Assembly: GCF_001426565.1 (NCBI RefSeq)
Contig: NZ_LMFA01000021.1
Coordinates: 124,001-188,000, forward strand
Source: Rhizobium sp. Root482
Lineage (GTDB): Bacteria > Pseudomonadota > Alphaproteobacteria > Rhizobiales > Rhizobiaceae
DNA length: 64,000 bases
Reading direction: 5' to 3'
Shown here: one piece after another, positions 9,491-19,343 of the stretch
Numbering within the stretch: position 1 is the stretch's first letter
Layout: each line of letters begins with the position of its first letter
Notes under the pieces: model-generated
What the model was told of the DNA's origin: nothing
The model's input: the letters and a program-made list of their open reading frames with translations, nothing else
The model's database searches: none
Made by a program: the position numbers and the translations under genes

Positions 9491-9566
9491 GCTTATGTAA
9501 TGGCTAAAGGGCGATTTTCACCCCGTTTGCCAAGCGGAAATTTGCATTTCCGCAATTTTGTTTTGC

Positions 9567-10733
9567 TCAGGCGGCGGCACCCGAAAGCCTGCGCCGCGCC
9601 GCGATCTTGCCGAAGGCGGCAATAACTCCGTCGATCTCTGCTTCGCTGGTCGAAGGACCGATCGAAATACGCAGGGCGCCCTGCCCCGGATCGTGCCCCA
9701 TCGCGGCCAGAACATAGCTCTGCCCGACCTTGCCGGACGAGCAAGCCGACCCCGCCGAAAGGGCGACACCTTCGAGATCGAAGGCGATCTGCCCCGTTTC
9801 CGCCTTCAGGCCCGGCAGAGTGAAGAAGGAGGTATTGGCAAGGCGGTGGCCATCCCTGCCGTGAATGACGACATCGGGCGCTAGCGCCACCATTGCCTGC
9901 TCCAGCCTGTCGCGCATCGCCAAAACTGGAACCATCCGTTCTTCCAGATTTTCGACGGCAACCCGCGCAGCGGCGCCAAAACCGGCAATCGCGGCGGGAT
10001 TTTCGGTGCCTGACCGATGCCCCTTTTCCTGACCGCCGCCGCGGATCAACGCCGTCGGCATGAGGATTTCGCCGCGCGCCAGAAGAGCGCCGGCACCTTT
10101 GGGGCCACCGATCTTATGGGACGAAACAATCAGGAAATCCGCCCCTAGCTCCTCGATTGACAGAGTCATGCGCCCGGCGGCCTGTACCGCATCGACGACC
10201 AGGACGCCGCCCGCCGCCTTGACGAGACGCGAGACCTCGGCGATCGGCTGGACGATGCCGGTTTCATTATTGGCAAGCATGACCGCGACCATCGGCAGGC
10301 CCGTTTGACGATCATGGGCCTCAAGCGCGCTTTCAAGGGCTACCAGATCGACGATCCCCTGCTGCGTCACCGGAATTTCACTCACCCGGTCGGCTGGAAA
10401 ACGTCCACCTTCGCGGATCGCCGGATGCTCGATGGCGGACACATAGAGACGACCGATCGAGATCGGCGTCTTGCCCATGCGAAAATCCGGCGTCAGCACA
10501 AGGTTGGCCGCTTCCGTCGCGCCGCTGGTGAAGACGAGATTGGCGGGAGCCGCCCCACAGAGCGCCGCGACATCGCGCCGGGCGCTCTCGATCAGGGCGC
10601 GGATCTTGCGACCCTCGCCGTGGACGGACGAGGGATTGCCGATCAGGCCAAGCGCCGACAGGCATGCCTCGCGCGCCGCTTCCAGAAGCGGTGCCGTGGC
10701 ATTCCAGTCCATATAGATGCGCGCCTTGCTCAT
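9567..10733 (-). CDS. Cysteine desulfurase, NifS/IscS-like (SufS2), first gene of the suf operon
   Basis: 388 residues, a class I (IscS/NifS-type) desulfurase, distinct from the class II SufS later in the operon. PLP lysine K207 lies in SSHKIGGPKG, the substrate cysteine C331 in SAGSACSSG, and NNETGIVQPI and RSGTENPA are conserved family blocks. It opens a suf operon in the order known from Agrobacterium (sufS2BCDS1XA). Its own job there is not fully resolved; supply of sulfur to SufB or to tRNA/cofactor thiolation is possible. AAGGG lies 4 bases before the ATG. The leader carries candidate Irr and RirA sites. Confidence 0.9.
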   Translation of the reverse strand: MSKARIYMDWNATAPLLEAAREACLSALGLIGNPSSVHGEGRKIRALIESARRDVAALCGAAPANLVFTSGATEAANLVLTPDFRMGKTPISIGRLYVSAIEHPAIREGGRFPADRVSEIPVTQQGIVDLVALESALEAHDRQTGLPMVAVMLANNETGIVQPIAEVSRLVKAAGGVLVVDAVQAAGRMTLSIEELGADFLIVSSHKIGGPKGAGALLARGEILMPTALIRGGGQEKGHRSGTENPAAIAGFGAAARVAVENLEERMVPVLAMRDRLEQAMVALAPDVVIHGRDGHRLANTSFFTLPGLKAETGQIAFDLEGVALSAGSACSSGKVGQSYVLAAMGHDPGQGALRISIGPSTSEAEIDGVIAAFGKIAARRRLSGAAA

Positions 10734-10854
10734 CGATCCCTTGCCAAAGAACGGCCTCTTGCCATGTTAAGGCAGGCAGCCGGTCTATTTTCCTTGAAAT
10801 TTTCGCTTCGCTTGCCGTAAGAGACGACACTCGCCACGGAAAGACCGTGTGAAG

Positions 10855-10871
10855 TTTTGAATGGTTCTAAA
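10855..10871. promoter_or_regulatory. Candidate Irr box (ICE) of the suf operon
   Basis: The 17-mer TTTTGAATGGTTCTAAA differs at one position from the rhizobial iron control element pattern TTTAGAA-N3-TTCTAAA as I recall it. It covers the predicted transcription start of the suf promoter. A further half-site TTCTAAA follows at 10877-10883, inside the -10 region. Matches are by eye. Confidence 0.6.
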
Positions 10872-10875
10872 CTGT

Positions 10876-10904
10876 GTTCTAAAAAAGCTGAGTTATTTAG
10901 TCAA
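10876..10904 (-). promoter_or_regulatory. Predicted suf operon promoter
   Basis: On the minus strand, TTGACT (10904-10899) is separated by 17 bases from TAGAAC (10881-10876), a good sigma-70 arrangement for rhizobia. Transcription would start near 10869 and give a leader of about 135 bases to sufS2. Confidence 0.55.
10889..10903. promoter_or_regulatory. Candidate RirA (IRO) box overlapping the suf -35 element
   Basis: TGAGTTATTTAGTCA fits the dyad TGA-N9-TCA described for RirA-responsive IRO boxes of rhizobia and Agrobacterium. It overlaps the -35 hexamer, where a bound repressor would block RNA polymerase. The motif is short, so context carries most of the weight. Confidence 0.5.
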
Positions 10905-10957
10905 GACTACTCGGCGGCGGAATCGGTTTTTAGTGCCATAACATGCCCGGAGAGCCA

Positions 10958-11635
10958 ATGCCCGAAATCATCTTCAACGGACCTGCCGGTCGCCTCGAAG
11001 GCCGTTACCAGCCGTCCAAGCAGAAGAACGCGCCGATCGCCATCGTCCTGCATCCGCATCCGCAGTTCGGCGGCACGATGAACAACCAGATCGTCTACCA
11101 GTTGTTCTACATGTTCCAGAAGCGCGGCTTCACGACGCTCCGGTTCAATTTCCGCTCGATCGGCCGCAGCCAGGGCGAATTCGATCACGGCGCCGGCGAG
11201 CTTTCGGATGCGGCCTCGGCGCTCGACTGGGTGCAGAGCATGCATCCGGATTCCAAGAGCTGCTGGGTGGCCGGCTATTCCTTTGGCGCCTGGATCGGCA
11301 TGCAGCTCCTGATGCGCCGTCCGGAAATCGAGGGTTTCATGTCGATCGCGCCGCAGCCCAATACCTATGATTTCTCGTTCCTCGCCCCTTGCCCCTCGTC
11401 CGGCCTGATCATCAATGGCGATCTCGACAGGGTGGCGCCGGAAAAGGACGTTAACAATCTCGTCGACAAGCTGAAGACCCAGAAGGGCATCCTGATCACG
11501 CACAAGATCGTCCCCGGCGCCAACCACTTCTTCAACGGTCAGGTCGATACGCTGATGGGGGAATGCGAGGATTATCTGGATCGCCGCCTGAATGGCGAAC
11601 TGACGCCGGAACCGGCGGCAAAACGCATTCGCTGA
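10958..11635 (+). CDS. Alpha/beta hydrolase family protein
   Basis: 225 residues from the ATG at 10958, chosen because GGAGAG lies just upstream; an ATG at 10943 is in frame. The fold is a compact alpha/beta hydrolase of the type annotated as dienelactone-hydrolase-like: an early HPHPQFGGTMNN, RFNFRSIGRSQGEF, the nucleophile elbow GYSFGA, a late aspartate in NGDLDRVAP and the histidine in PGANHFF. These give a complete Ser-Asp-His triad. The substrate is unknown. It is divergent from the suf operon and may share the 224-bp spacer, but iron control of this side is only a possibility. Confidence 0.85.
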   Translation: MPEIIFNGPAGRLEGRYQPSKQKNAPIAIVLHPHPQFGGTMNNQIVYQLFYMFQKRGFTTLRFNFRSIGRSQGEFDHGAGELSDAASALDWVQSMHPDSKSCWVAGYSFGAWIGMQLLMRRPEIEGFMSIAPQPNTYDFSFLAPCPSSGLIINGDLDRVAPEKDVNNLVDKLKTQKGILITHKIVPGANHFFNGQVDTLMGECEDYLDRRLNGELTPEPAAKRIR

Positions 11636-11668
11636 CAGAACGGCCGAAACCCGGCTTTGTAAATTGAG

Positions 11669-11703
11669 AGGCCGGAATATCGACAGGATATTCCGGCCTT
11701 TTT
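11669..11703 (+). terminator. Rho-independent terminator after the hydrolase gene
   Basis: A perfect 13-bp stem (AGGCCGGAATATC and its complement) with the 5-base loop GACAG, followed by TTTTT. It ends the hydrolase transcript ahead of the convergent diguanylate cyclase gene. Confidence 0.9.
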
Positions 11704-11715
11704 CATGTCGCCCCG

Positions 11716-12909
11716 TCAGGCCTGCGCCTGCAGTTCCGCGGTCTTGGTCGCACTGTTGGACTCAGCCCGGTTCACCCGGTTTCGCCCGCTCTTCTTGGCA
11801 CAATAGAGCGCCGCGTCGGCCCGATCGATCGTCTCGCCGAGGGCGTCGTCTATCCCGGTCATCTCGCACAGTCCGAAGCTGGCGGAGAGGCGAACGGCCT
11901 GCGGAAGGCCGGCAAAGGCGAGCGAAGAGAAACCGTTCCGCAGGCCCTGAGCGAACAGATATCCCGTCGGCTCCCCAGTCGAAGGCAGAAACACCGCAAA
12001 TTCCTCGCCGCCGAACCGGGCGCAGACCGCCTCGGGCGGCGCTTGCTGGCGGATCATCTCGCTGAATGCGACGATGACCCGATCGCCGGCCGCATGGCCA
12101 TAGGTGTCGTTCACCGACTTGAAATGATCAAGATCGCAGAGAACGACGCAATGCGGATAGGCAGAAATCGGGCGCGCCAGGATCTGCGTGACCCGCTCGT
12201 CGAAACCGCGGCGGTTGAAAAGACCGGACAGCGGATCGATCAGCGAATTGGCCTTGGCCTCGTCCATGATCTCGACGACGATAACGGCAAGCAGCGCCAG
12301 GCCGGTGGAAACCACGAGCACGGCGCCGAGGCTTTGCGAGACCAGCGCATAGGTGCTGGCGAGATAGGACTGGGCATCGCTGCCGCCGGAAAAGCGCACG
12401 GCGAAATAGATCTTGCTGGCAAAATGAGCGGCGGTCAGAAGCAGGAACGCCATCAGCGTGATATCCGCCGCCGATCGCCGTCCGGACCGATAGATGACGG
12501 CCGCTGCCAACAGTTCGGCGATGATGAACGGCAGCTGATAGCCGAGCGAGTGGGCGAACGTGCCTCGCGGCAGGTCGTAGATCAACAGGTTGAGCGCCAT
12601 GGAAACGCCGATAACGCAGGCGGTGACGGTAATATTGGATGGAACGGCATAGAGCCGCCCGAGCCCGGCGCGGATCATCAGGAGCGCGCAGAGCAAGGTG
12701 GAAAAAGCGCCGAAACTGGCAAACCGGTCGAAATCAGCATAGCGGATCGCCACTTCGAACGGCGCCGCCAGCGATGCCACGGCGAAGGCGGCGGCAAACC
12801 AGCGCCCCGCGGCAGGGATGCGGCTTCGCTTGGTGATGATCAGGAAGAAGACGCAGAAGAGCTGCGCAATCAGGAAGTTGACCGTCAGAAGAAAAAGCGC
12901 GCCGTTCAT
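11716..12909 (-). CDS. Membrane-anchored diguanylate cyclase (GGDEF)
   Basis: 397 residues. Residues 1-215 are strongly hydrophobic with about six or seven predicted membrane helices and no recognised sensor domain name. A cytoplasmic GGDEF domain spans about 220-380, with DPLSGLFNRRGF, DLDHFKSVND and the active-site motif GGEEF at 300-304, so it should make c-di-GMP from two GTP. The inhibitory I-site RxxD expected five residues before the motif is absent (PPEA there), so product feedback at that site is not expected. It stands alone; anmK lies upstream on the same strand 113 bp away. Confidence 0.88.
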   Translation of the reverse strand: MNGALFLLTVNFLIAQLFCVFFLIITKRSRIPAAGRWFAAAFAVASLAAPFEVAIRYADFDRFASFGAFSTLLCALLMIRAGLGRLYAVPSNITVTACVIGVSMALNLLIYDLPRGTFAHSLGYQLPFIIAELLAAAVIYRSGRRSAADITLMAFLLLTAAHFASKIYFAVRFSGGSDAQSYLASTYALVSQSLGAVLVVSTGLALLAVIVVEIMDEAKANSLIDPLSGLFNRRGFDERVTQILARPISAYPHCVVLCDLDHFKSVNDTYGHAAGDRVIVAFSEMIRQQAPPEAVCARFGGEEFAVFLPSTGEPTGYLFAQGLRNGFSSLAFAGLPQAVRLSASFGLCEMTGIDDALGETIDRADAALYCAKKSGRNRVNRAESNSATKTAELQAQA

Positions 12910-13022
12910 CTCTCTGTCCGTTCGGGCATGGCCCGCGCCCCGGATTTCTCAACGTTGCGAACGAGGAGAAGATGGAGGTCGCAAATATGGTTGATTTATA
13001 TCCTGCGAGGGAAAAGAAAGGG

Positions 13023-14174
13023 TTAATCCCCGGCTTGCGACCCGGATCCGGGCGCATTCAGGATGCCGCCCGTCACCGGCGTCGAGACACCCGTCGTGCC
13101 GGGAAATGTCAGTGGCAGTTTTTCAAGTGAGCGCACCGCGAGATAGGCCCAGGCCTCCGCCTCCATCGCATCGCCGTCAAAGCCCGCCTCGTCGGCCGTC
13201 ACCACCGTCGCCTCCGCCGCCCGGGCAAGTTCGCCAAGATCGCCCATGGTCACCCGGTTCAACCGGCCGCCACCCGAGATCACATAGGTTCCCGGCTTTT
13301 CCGGCAGATGCGCCGCCGATGCGAAGATGGCGGCGGCCGTCACATGGGCAAGCGTGCGGGCGCCGTCCTCGAGGCTCGCCTCGTTGCCGGCCGGCGGCTG
13401 GAAATCGTTACGGTCAAGCGAGCGGCGCTTTTCGGCACTGAAGAACGGATGCTCAAGATAGCGCCGGGCCAGCCCTTCGATGACGCGGCCTTCGCTGGCG
13501 ATCATGCCGCCCTGGTCGTAGGGAATGCCCGCATGGGCCTCTACCCATTGATCGATCAGCGTATTTCCCGGGCCGCTGTCGAAGGCAATAACCAGCCCTT
13601 CCTTGCCGACGAAGGTCAGATTGGAAATACCACCGATATTGACGAAGACGACGGCTCGATCCGCACGCAGCGCAGCCGGCAGGCCGGCGGCAAGAGCGGC
13701 ATGGTACACCGGAATGAGCGGCGCGCCCTGCCCGCCATGCACCATGTCGTTGGCGCGCATGTCATGAACGACGGCAATTCCGGTCTCCTTCGCAAGCAGT
13801 GCACCATCGCCCAGTTGGACGGTCAGGCCAGCGTCGGGACGATGCAGTACGGTCTGGCCGTGGAAGCCGATCACATCAATATCGCCGGCTTTCATGTTGT
13901 TTCGGTTAAGGAATGTCTCGACCGCACGCGCATGACGCAGCGTCAGCTCGGTTTCGATCCTGGCAAGGCTGCCTGGACGCTCGTTGCGCGCCATGATGCC
14001 CTTTGCGTCCTCCAGCGCCGTCTTCAGGCGGTCACGGAAAACCGGCTCGTAGGGAAGACCGAGTGCCGGGCCGCGCTCGACCCGATCGCGGCCATCGGTG
14101 CGCAAAAGCGCGACATCGATGCCGTCCATGCTGGTGCCGCTCATCAGCCCGATCGCCGTCCTCATTTCCGCCAT
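13023..14174 (-). CDS. anmK: Anhydro-N-acetylmuramic acid kinase
   Basis: About 383 residues from the ATG at 14172-14174 ([20 protein letters not shown]); the longer frame from 14258 has no family similarity at its start. GGAG lies 11 bases upstream. The motifs [12 protein letters not shown], the ATP-site [23 protein letters not shown] and the C-terminal SGGGRLN are those of AnmK, which phosphorylates and opens 1,6-anhydroMurNAc during cell-wall recycling. It is divergent from tyrS, a pairing common in rhizobia. Confidence 0.93.
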   Translation of the reverse strand: MAEMRTAIGLMSGTSMDGIDVALLRTDGRDRVERGPALGLPYEPVFRDRLKTALEDAKGIMARNERPGSLARIETELTLRHARAVETFLNRNNMKAGDIDVIGFHGQTVLHRPDAGLTVQLGDGALLAKETGIAVVHDMRANDMVHGGQGAPLIPVYHAALAAGLPAALRADRAVVFVNIGGISNLTFVGKEGLVIAFDSGPGNTLIDQWVEAHAGIPYDQGGMIASEGRVIEGLARRYLEHPFFSAEKRRSLDRNDFQPPAGNEASLEDGARTLAHVTAAAIFASAAHLPEKPGTYVISGGGRLNRVTMGDLGELARAAEATVVTADEAGFDGDAMEAEAWAYLAVRSLEKLPLTFPGTTGVSTPVTGGILNAPGSGSQAGD

Positions 14175-14299
14175 GCCGAACAGATCTCCCAAACATTCCC
14201 ACGCAAACAGGTGCACTTTTGAAGAAACAGTGCTAAACGCCGCGCAAATATCCAACAAGCGTTAAATCACCTCCAGACAGTCCACCGAAAGAGACAGCC

Positions 14300-15553
14300 A
14301 TGCCCGGGTTCAAGTCCGATTTCCTGCATACGCTCCAAGAACGCGGTTTCATCCACCAGACATCCGACGATGCCGGGCTGGATGCGCTCTTCAACAAGGA
14401 AATCGTGACGGCCTATATCGGCTTCGATCCGACCGCACCCAGCCTGCATGCGGGCGGGCTGATCCAGATCATGATGCTGCATTGGCTGCAGGCCACCGGC
14501 CATCGGCCGATCTCGCTGATGGGCGGCGGCACCGGCATGGTCGGCGATCCCTCTTTCAAGGATGAGGCACGGCAGTTGATGACGCCGCAGACGATCGCGT
14601 CGAACATTGCCAGCATCAAGTCGGTCTTCTCCAACTACCTCACCTATGGAGACGGTCCGAAAGAGGCGCTGATGATCAACAATGCCGACTGGCTGCTCGG
14701 CATCAACTATCTCGAGTTCCTGCGCGATGTCGGTCGTCATTTCTCGGTCAACCGCATGCTCGCCTTCGACAGCGTCAAGACGCGGCTCGACCGCGAACAG
14801 TCGCTCTCGTTTCTCGAATTCAACTACATGATCCTGCAGGCCTACGATTTCGTCGAGCTCCACAAACGCACCGGCTGCCGGTTGCAGATGGGCGGCTCGG
14901 ACCAGTGGGGCAACATCATCAACGGCATCGATCTCGGCCATCGCATGGGAACGCCGCAGCTCTATGCGCTGACCTCGCCGCTGCTCACCACCTCGTCCGG
15001 GGCAAAGATGGGTAAATCCGCCTCCGGCGCGGTCTGGCTCAACGCCGACCTGCTCTCGGCCTATGATTTCTGGCAATATTGGCGCAACACGGAAGACGCC
15101 GATGTCGGCCGTTTCCTCAAACTGTTCACCACCCTGCCCATGACGGAAATCGCCCGGCTGTCGGCGATCGACGGCGCGGAACTGAACGAGGTGAAAAAGA
15201 TCCTCGCGACCGAGGTCACCGCAATCCTGCACGGTCGGGCCGCAGCCGAGGAAGCCGCCGAAACCGCCCGCAAGACCTTCGAAGAAGGCACGCTTGCTGC
15301 CAACCTGCCGTCGATCGACATTCCGGCCGCGGAATTGGAGGCCGGCATCGGCGTTCTCGCGCTCTTCGTGCATGCCGGGCTGGCGGAATCCAACGGCAAG
15401 GTCCGGCAATTCCTGAAAGACGGCGCGGTGCGCGTCAATGACGCCGTGGTCACCGATGACCGGCAGTTGATCGGCACCGGCGAGATTACCTCCGACAATG
15501 TCATCAAGCTGTCGCTCGGCAAGAAGAAGCATATTCTCGTTCGCCCGGCCTGA
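14300..15553 (+). CDS. tyrS: Tyrosyl-tRNA synthetase
   Basis: 417 residues, class I synthetase that charges tRNA-Tyr. The HIGH-like sequence is HAGG (in [10 protein letters not shown]), the KMSKS loop is KMGKS ([10 protein letters not shown]), and the tyrosine pocket shows YIGFDPTA and [11 protein letters not shown]-terminal S4-like RNA-binding domain (about 345-415) contains [15 protein letters not shown]. Length and order are typical for the bacterial enzyme. GAGA lies just before the ATG. It ends in a terminator shared with the convergent AsmA-like gene. Confidence 0.96.
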   Translation: MPGFKSDFLHTLQERGFIHQTSDDAGLDALFNKEIVTAYIGFDPTAPSLHAGGLIQIMMLHWLQATGHRPISLMGGGTGMVGDPSFKDEARQLMTPQTIASNIASIKSVFSNYLTYGDGPKEALMINNADWLLGINYLEFLRDVGRHFSVNRMLAFDSVKTRLDREQSLSFLEFNYMILQAYDFVELHKRTGCRLQMGGSDQWGNIINGIDLGHRMGTPQLYALTSPLLTTSSGAKMGKSASGAVWLNADLLSAYDFWQYWRNTEDADVGRFLKLFTTLPMTEIARLSAIDGAELNEVKKILATEVTAILHGRAAAEEAAETARKTFEEGTLAANLPSIDIPAAELEAGIGVLALFVHAGLAESNGKVRQFLKDGAVRVNDAVVTDDRQLIGTGEITSDNVIKLSLGKKKHILVRPA

Positions 15554-15581
15554 TCGGCCAGCGCTCGAGCATGCCAAACCA

Positions 15582-15607
15582 ACCGGCGGGTTTCCCGCCG
15601 GTTTTTT
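15582..15607. terminator. Terminator between tyrS and the YhdP-like gene
   Basis: Arms ACCGGCGGG and CCCGCCGGT (9 bp) with loop TTT, followed by TTTTTT on the plus strand. It serves tyrS and overlaps the stop of the convergent gene by two bases. Confidence 0.88.
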
Positions 15608-18600
15608 ATTGGAATTCGAAGATGTTGCGGAAGACGCCCGGCGCGATGAGCGACAGCGGGTTGATCGTCAGTTCCGGCTTGCTGAACGGCCCCACCAGCT
15701 TGAAGGTGATCCCGAGCAGGCCACGGTCGCGGCCATTGCCGAGAAGCGCGCCGATCAGCGGCAATTCGCTGAACAACCGGTTCAGCCCATAGGCCGGCAT
15801 GAAGGTGCCGGTCATGTCCATATTGCCGTTGCGGTCGCGCACCGTTCCCTGGAAGGTCGCACCGACATCCACGCCCCGCACCACCCCGCGTTCGACAGCG
15901 ATGGCGCCATTGTCGAGCATCAGATTGGCAAAGCCGCGCTCGAAACGGGCCGAATTGACATTGATGTCCTTCTTGACCGCCTCGTTCAGGCTTCGCCCGT
16001 CGGCTCCCGCCGGCGTCGAAACGATGGATTTCAGTCGGGTCTCATTGACCAGGGAGAATTTGCGGATATCCACGCTCCCCCGCCAGGATCCGCCGCCACG
16101 ATCGCGCAATTTCAGATTGACCAGCCCGCCGCGCATATTGCTGTAGATATTGGCGAAACGTGCCAGGGCGCCAGCGTCGCTGCTGGTCAGTTCCAGTATG
16201 TTGTCGGCGCCATTCTTCTTCAATCCGGCCACCAGTGCCTGGCCGCCGCCGGTAACGGCGGACAGATCGACCGTATCGATCAGCTGGCCCCTGGCGGCAT
16301 AATTAAGATTGAAATTCGACAGCGTTTCGCCATGGAATCCGCTGACGCTCTCCAGCCGCGCAGCGATGGCGACCCTCCCGCTGCTTTCCGCAGTGTCGCC
16401 GGAGGGTTTTCGCAGGTTTTCGATGACGGGTCGCAGATCGGCCGAGCGACCATCGACAGCGACGGCAAAGCCGTTCTTCTGGCGCTGGATCGTGACGGCA
16501 TAATCGTCGCCCTTGGCAAGCTGCACCGAAGAAAAACGTCCGGAACTCAAGCCGGCCTTGTCGATAACAAGCTTGCCGCTGGCACCGAAACCATCGCCGT
16601 CGAGCACCAGATCGTCGATATGCGTCACTCCCTCGTCCGAAATTGCTGAAAAACGTGCCTTCGCGCCGATGCCGGCGCCTTTTTCCCAGCCGATCCACGG
16701 GAGGGAGACCGATGCCTTGCCCAAGTCGGCGATAATGTTCTGCCGATCCTGTTCGTCTATCGAGATATCGACCGAGACCGGTCCGGCGATGAGGCCGGCA
16801 AGACCCGGCGCCAGCTTCGCAAGGGCTCCGTCCTTCAGTGTTCCCGAAATTTCCCGCTTCCGTGGAACCGGGTTCGACCTGTCGACCGGCTCGATCAACG
16901 AGATGTCCATCGGCATGCCGTCTATGTCGGCCGTCGCCTCCAGGACCGCCTGCTGCGAATCGATCCTGAAGGTTCCCTCGATCGCCGAAATGTCGCGTCC
17001 GGAGATCGGCTTGTTGACGGTGACGCCGTCAAGCAGCATCTGCGCCTGCCAGAGCGGCGGCGGCGGGTCCTGCTCGTCCACCAGACCGAATCGCGCCCCG
17101 ACCTGTGCCGTCATCGGCCCGGAAAAATCTTCCGGCTTGAACGGCGTTCGCTGCAGGGCAAGGATCGGCCTGTAACTGACGAGTTCCGCGATCGCATCGG
17201 CCTCTCCGCCGACATCCAGCTTCATCTCGGCGATCAGCGGCTTCTCATAGGTGTTGGGAATGATGAAATCGCCGCCTTTCAGCGTGACGGAACGACCGGA
17301 GGGAAAATAGGCGGTCCCCTGCTCGATCTCGATGCCGAGATGCTCTCCCTTAAGCTTGATCGCGCCGGCGGCATCGCGCAGTGGCGGGATATCGCCGGTG
17401 ATATTGACCCGCGCATCGGCGACCTTGAACTGGAGGCTCAATTCATCGGCATTGAGATCGATTGGGCCGACCGTCTGTGAAATCCGACCCATCGGCACGA
17501 ATATCTCGATCTTGCCATCGGTAACCGTGCCGCCGAAAATATTGGCGATGACCCAGCGACGCGCCTTTTTGCCGATCCACCACGGCCAGAGCTGCTTGAC
17601 GGCAGCCGCCTGCAATTGGTCGGAGACAAGCGCGAAACCGATCTGCGGCGACGTGTCTCCAAATGTCATGGCGAGCGATCCCGCCGCCGTGCCGAGCCCG
17701 CTTGCCACCGTCAGTTCGTCGAAGACCAGCTTGTGGCTTTGGGACAGGAACCGGCCTCGCGCCTTGGCGTCGAAAACCAAGGGCGTCGCTGTCACATCGA
17801 CCGGCGCCGAGCGCGCGCCCTGGGCCAGGAGATCGATTGAAAATCCGGCCTCGCCGGTCTCGCCGGCACGTTCGAGATCGGCGATCGCGCCAGTGAACGG
17901 GAAGGTCGATCGACCGACCCGCATGGTCGAGGGCAAAACCTCGATCCGTTTCCGGCTAAAATCATAGGTGACAACGAGTTCGGACGGCAGGAGTTGCGAG
18001 TTGAATCCGCCCGCCTCGAAAAGCCCTTCCCTCGATTTGCCGCTCAATTCCAGCGTCGGCGCGACCGCATCGTCGCCGCGCGTCGCCTTGATGGCGAGAT
18101 CGGCGGCGGCCTTGATGCCGAAGGCCTCCTCGGTCGGCGTTTCCTCGCGATAGAGGAGAGAGGACAGTGGCAGCCCACTCACAGCGCCGGCCATACTCGC
18201 CATCCGGCCATCGCGGCGTTCGGCGCGAAGATGCAACTCGGCATCCTGACCATCGACGGTGAAGGCTCCATCGATCTGCATGGACCCATCGTCGCTGCGC
18301 TTGAAGTCGATGGCATCCACGACCACTGCCACCACCTGTTTTCGCGGCCCGGCGATGGACAGGCTGAGGTCGGCGATCCGCACTGTTTTGGTATTGCTGC
18401 GACCGATCAGTTGGGAAATACCGTCGATCCGGGCAAAGACACGCTCCAGGCCATCGGCGATGTGACCGACGCGAATCGCCGTCAGGTCGATCGGCTTGCC
18501 CTGCGGCAGGAGTGAGGGATCAAGCGTTGCCCCCTCCGCCTCAAGCCTGGTGACCGCGACCCTGCCGGTCATCAGGGCAAGCGGGCTGAGTTCGATGAAG

Positions 18601-18998
18601 ACCGATTTGGTGGAGACAAGGCGCTTGCCGGAAGCGTTTTCGACCAGCGTGACGTCGCGCGCCTTCAAGGCAAGCGCGCCGTTCGAGGTCACCCGTACCA
18701 CGGTGCTGCCGACTTCGGCATGGTAACCGTCGCCAAGCGCGACATTCAGCGCAGCCTTGGCCCGCGCATTGAGAGGGCCGTCCAGCATGCCGCTCTCAAT
18801 CGTCGCCAAAACCGCCACGCCGAGGAGAAGGAGAACGGCCGTGAGGCCGGCCAGTGCGGCAAGCAACCGGTTGGCGCGGCCACGGCCGTGCGGCGCATGC
18901 ACGATACAGGGATCATGTGCCTGCGCCGACGGCAGCGAATGCAAAGCCACAATGTCCTGCTTGCGAAACGATACTTTTTCGCCGCGAATATCGTTCAT
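15606..18998 (-). CDS. YhdP/AsmA-like family protein (DUF3971 and AsmA C-terminal domains)
   Basis: 1130 residues. A short cytoplasmic N-terminus is followed by one membrane anchor at about residues 45-67 (LLAALAGLTAVLLLLGVAVL), and the rest is a long periplasmic beta-rich region. DUF3971 covers roughly 240-600 and an AsmA_2-type region the C-terminal third. Large AsmA-like proteins of this kind (YhdP, TamB, YdbH) are thought to bridge the periplasm and move phospholipid to the outer membrane. Assignment to this class is by architecture; the specific cargo is not shown. Monocistronic, convergent with tyrS. Confidence 0.82.
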   Translation of the reverse strand: MNDIRGEKVSFRKQDIVALHSLPSAQAHDPCIVHAPHGRGRANRLLAALAGLTAVLLLLGVAVLATIESGMLDGPLNARAKAALNVALGDGYHAEVGSTVVRVTSNGALALKARDVTLVENASGKRLVSTKSVFIELSPLALMTGRVAVTRLEAEGATLDPSLLPQGKPIDLTAIRVGHIADGLERVFARIDGISQLIGRSNTKTVRIADLSLSIAGPRKQVVAVVVDAIDFKRSDDGSMQIDGAFTVDGQDAELHLRAERRDGRMASMAGAVSGLPLSSLLYREETPTEEAFGIKAAADLAIKATRGDDAVAPTLELSGKSREGLFEAGGFNSQLLPSELVVTYDFSRKRIEVLPSTMRVGRSTFPFTGAIADLERAGETGEAGFSIDLLAQGARSAPVDVTATPLVFDAKARGRFLSQSHKLVFDELTVASGLGTAAGSLAMTFGDTSPQIGFALVSDQLQAAAVKQLWPWWIGKKARRWVIANIFGGTVTDGKIEIFVPMGRISQTVGPIDLNADELSLQFKVADARVNITGDIPPLRDAAGAIKLKGEHLGIEIEQGTAYFPSGRSVTLKGGDFIIPNTYEKPLIAEMKLDVGGEADAIAELVSYRPILALQRTPFKPEDFSGPMTAQVGARFGLVDEQDPPPPLWQAQMLLDGVTVNKPISGRDISAIEGTFRIDSQQAVLEATADIDGMPMDISLIEPVDRSNPVPRKREISGTLKDGALAKLAPGLAGLIAGPVSVDISIDEQDRQNIIADLGKASVSLPWIGWEKGAGIGAKARFSAISDEGVTHIDDLVLDGDGFGASGKLVIDKAGLSSGRFSSVQLAKGDDYAVTIQRQKNGFAVAVDGRSADLRPVIENLRKPSGDTAESSGRVAIAARLESVSGFHGETLSNFNLNYAARGQLIDTVDLSAVTGGGQALVAGLKKNGADNILELTSSDAGALARFANIYSNMRGGLVNLKLRDRGGGSWRGSVDIRKFSLVNETRLKSIVSTPAGADGRSLNEAVKKDINVNSARFERGFANLMLDNGAIAVERGVVRGVDVGATFQGTVRDRNGNMDMTGTFMPAYGLNRLFSELPLIGALLGNGRDRGLLGITFKLVGPFSKPELTINPLSLIAPGVFRNIFEFQ

Positions 18999-19343
18999 CG
19001 GCGCCCGGTTACCTCAGCAATGGTCAATCGAATCATGCCGTCTTTCCCGTTTGCCGCGGTCTCGGCCGCAGCGTTCAACGTCTCATTCTCCATGGTGCAT
19101 AGTCTGCTGGCGTTGCGCCGGGCTGATTCTTGCAGCTTTTCGGCCATGAATGCCACCGTCACGACGAAACGGAGGTGCACATTTGCAGGTGGTCCACAGG
19201 CCTTGCGGACAGAGTGGAAGCCACGCGCCGCTCCATCGCCTCTGTTCGCATGTCTGATCACTCCGTACTGGACGCCACCGGTCCGGATTGGCTAAGCCAT
19301 GGGCGACAAACCGCAGCACATGATCCAAAAAAAAGGAATAACC
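18999..19343. other. Spacer with no gene recognised
   Basis: 345 bases between the start of the YhdP-like gene (minus) and the bcp start (plus). Short open frames occur on both strands but none has a ribosome-binding site, family resemblance or codon bias. It should hold the two divergent promoters; none stood out clearly. Confidence 0.5.

Noticed and set aside
18995-19261. 88-codon minus-strand frame in the yhdP-bcp spacer
   Set aside because: No ribosome-binding site, no similarity, and it covers the region where promoters are expected.
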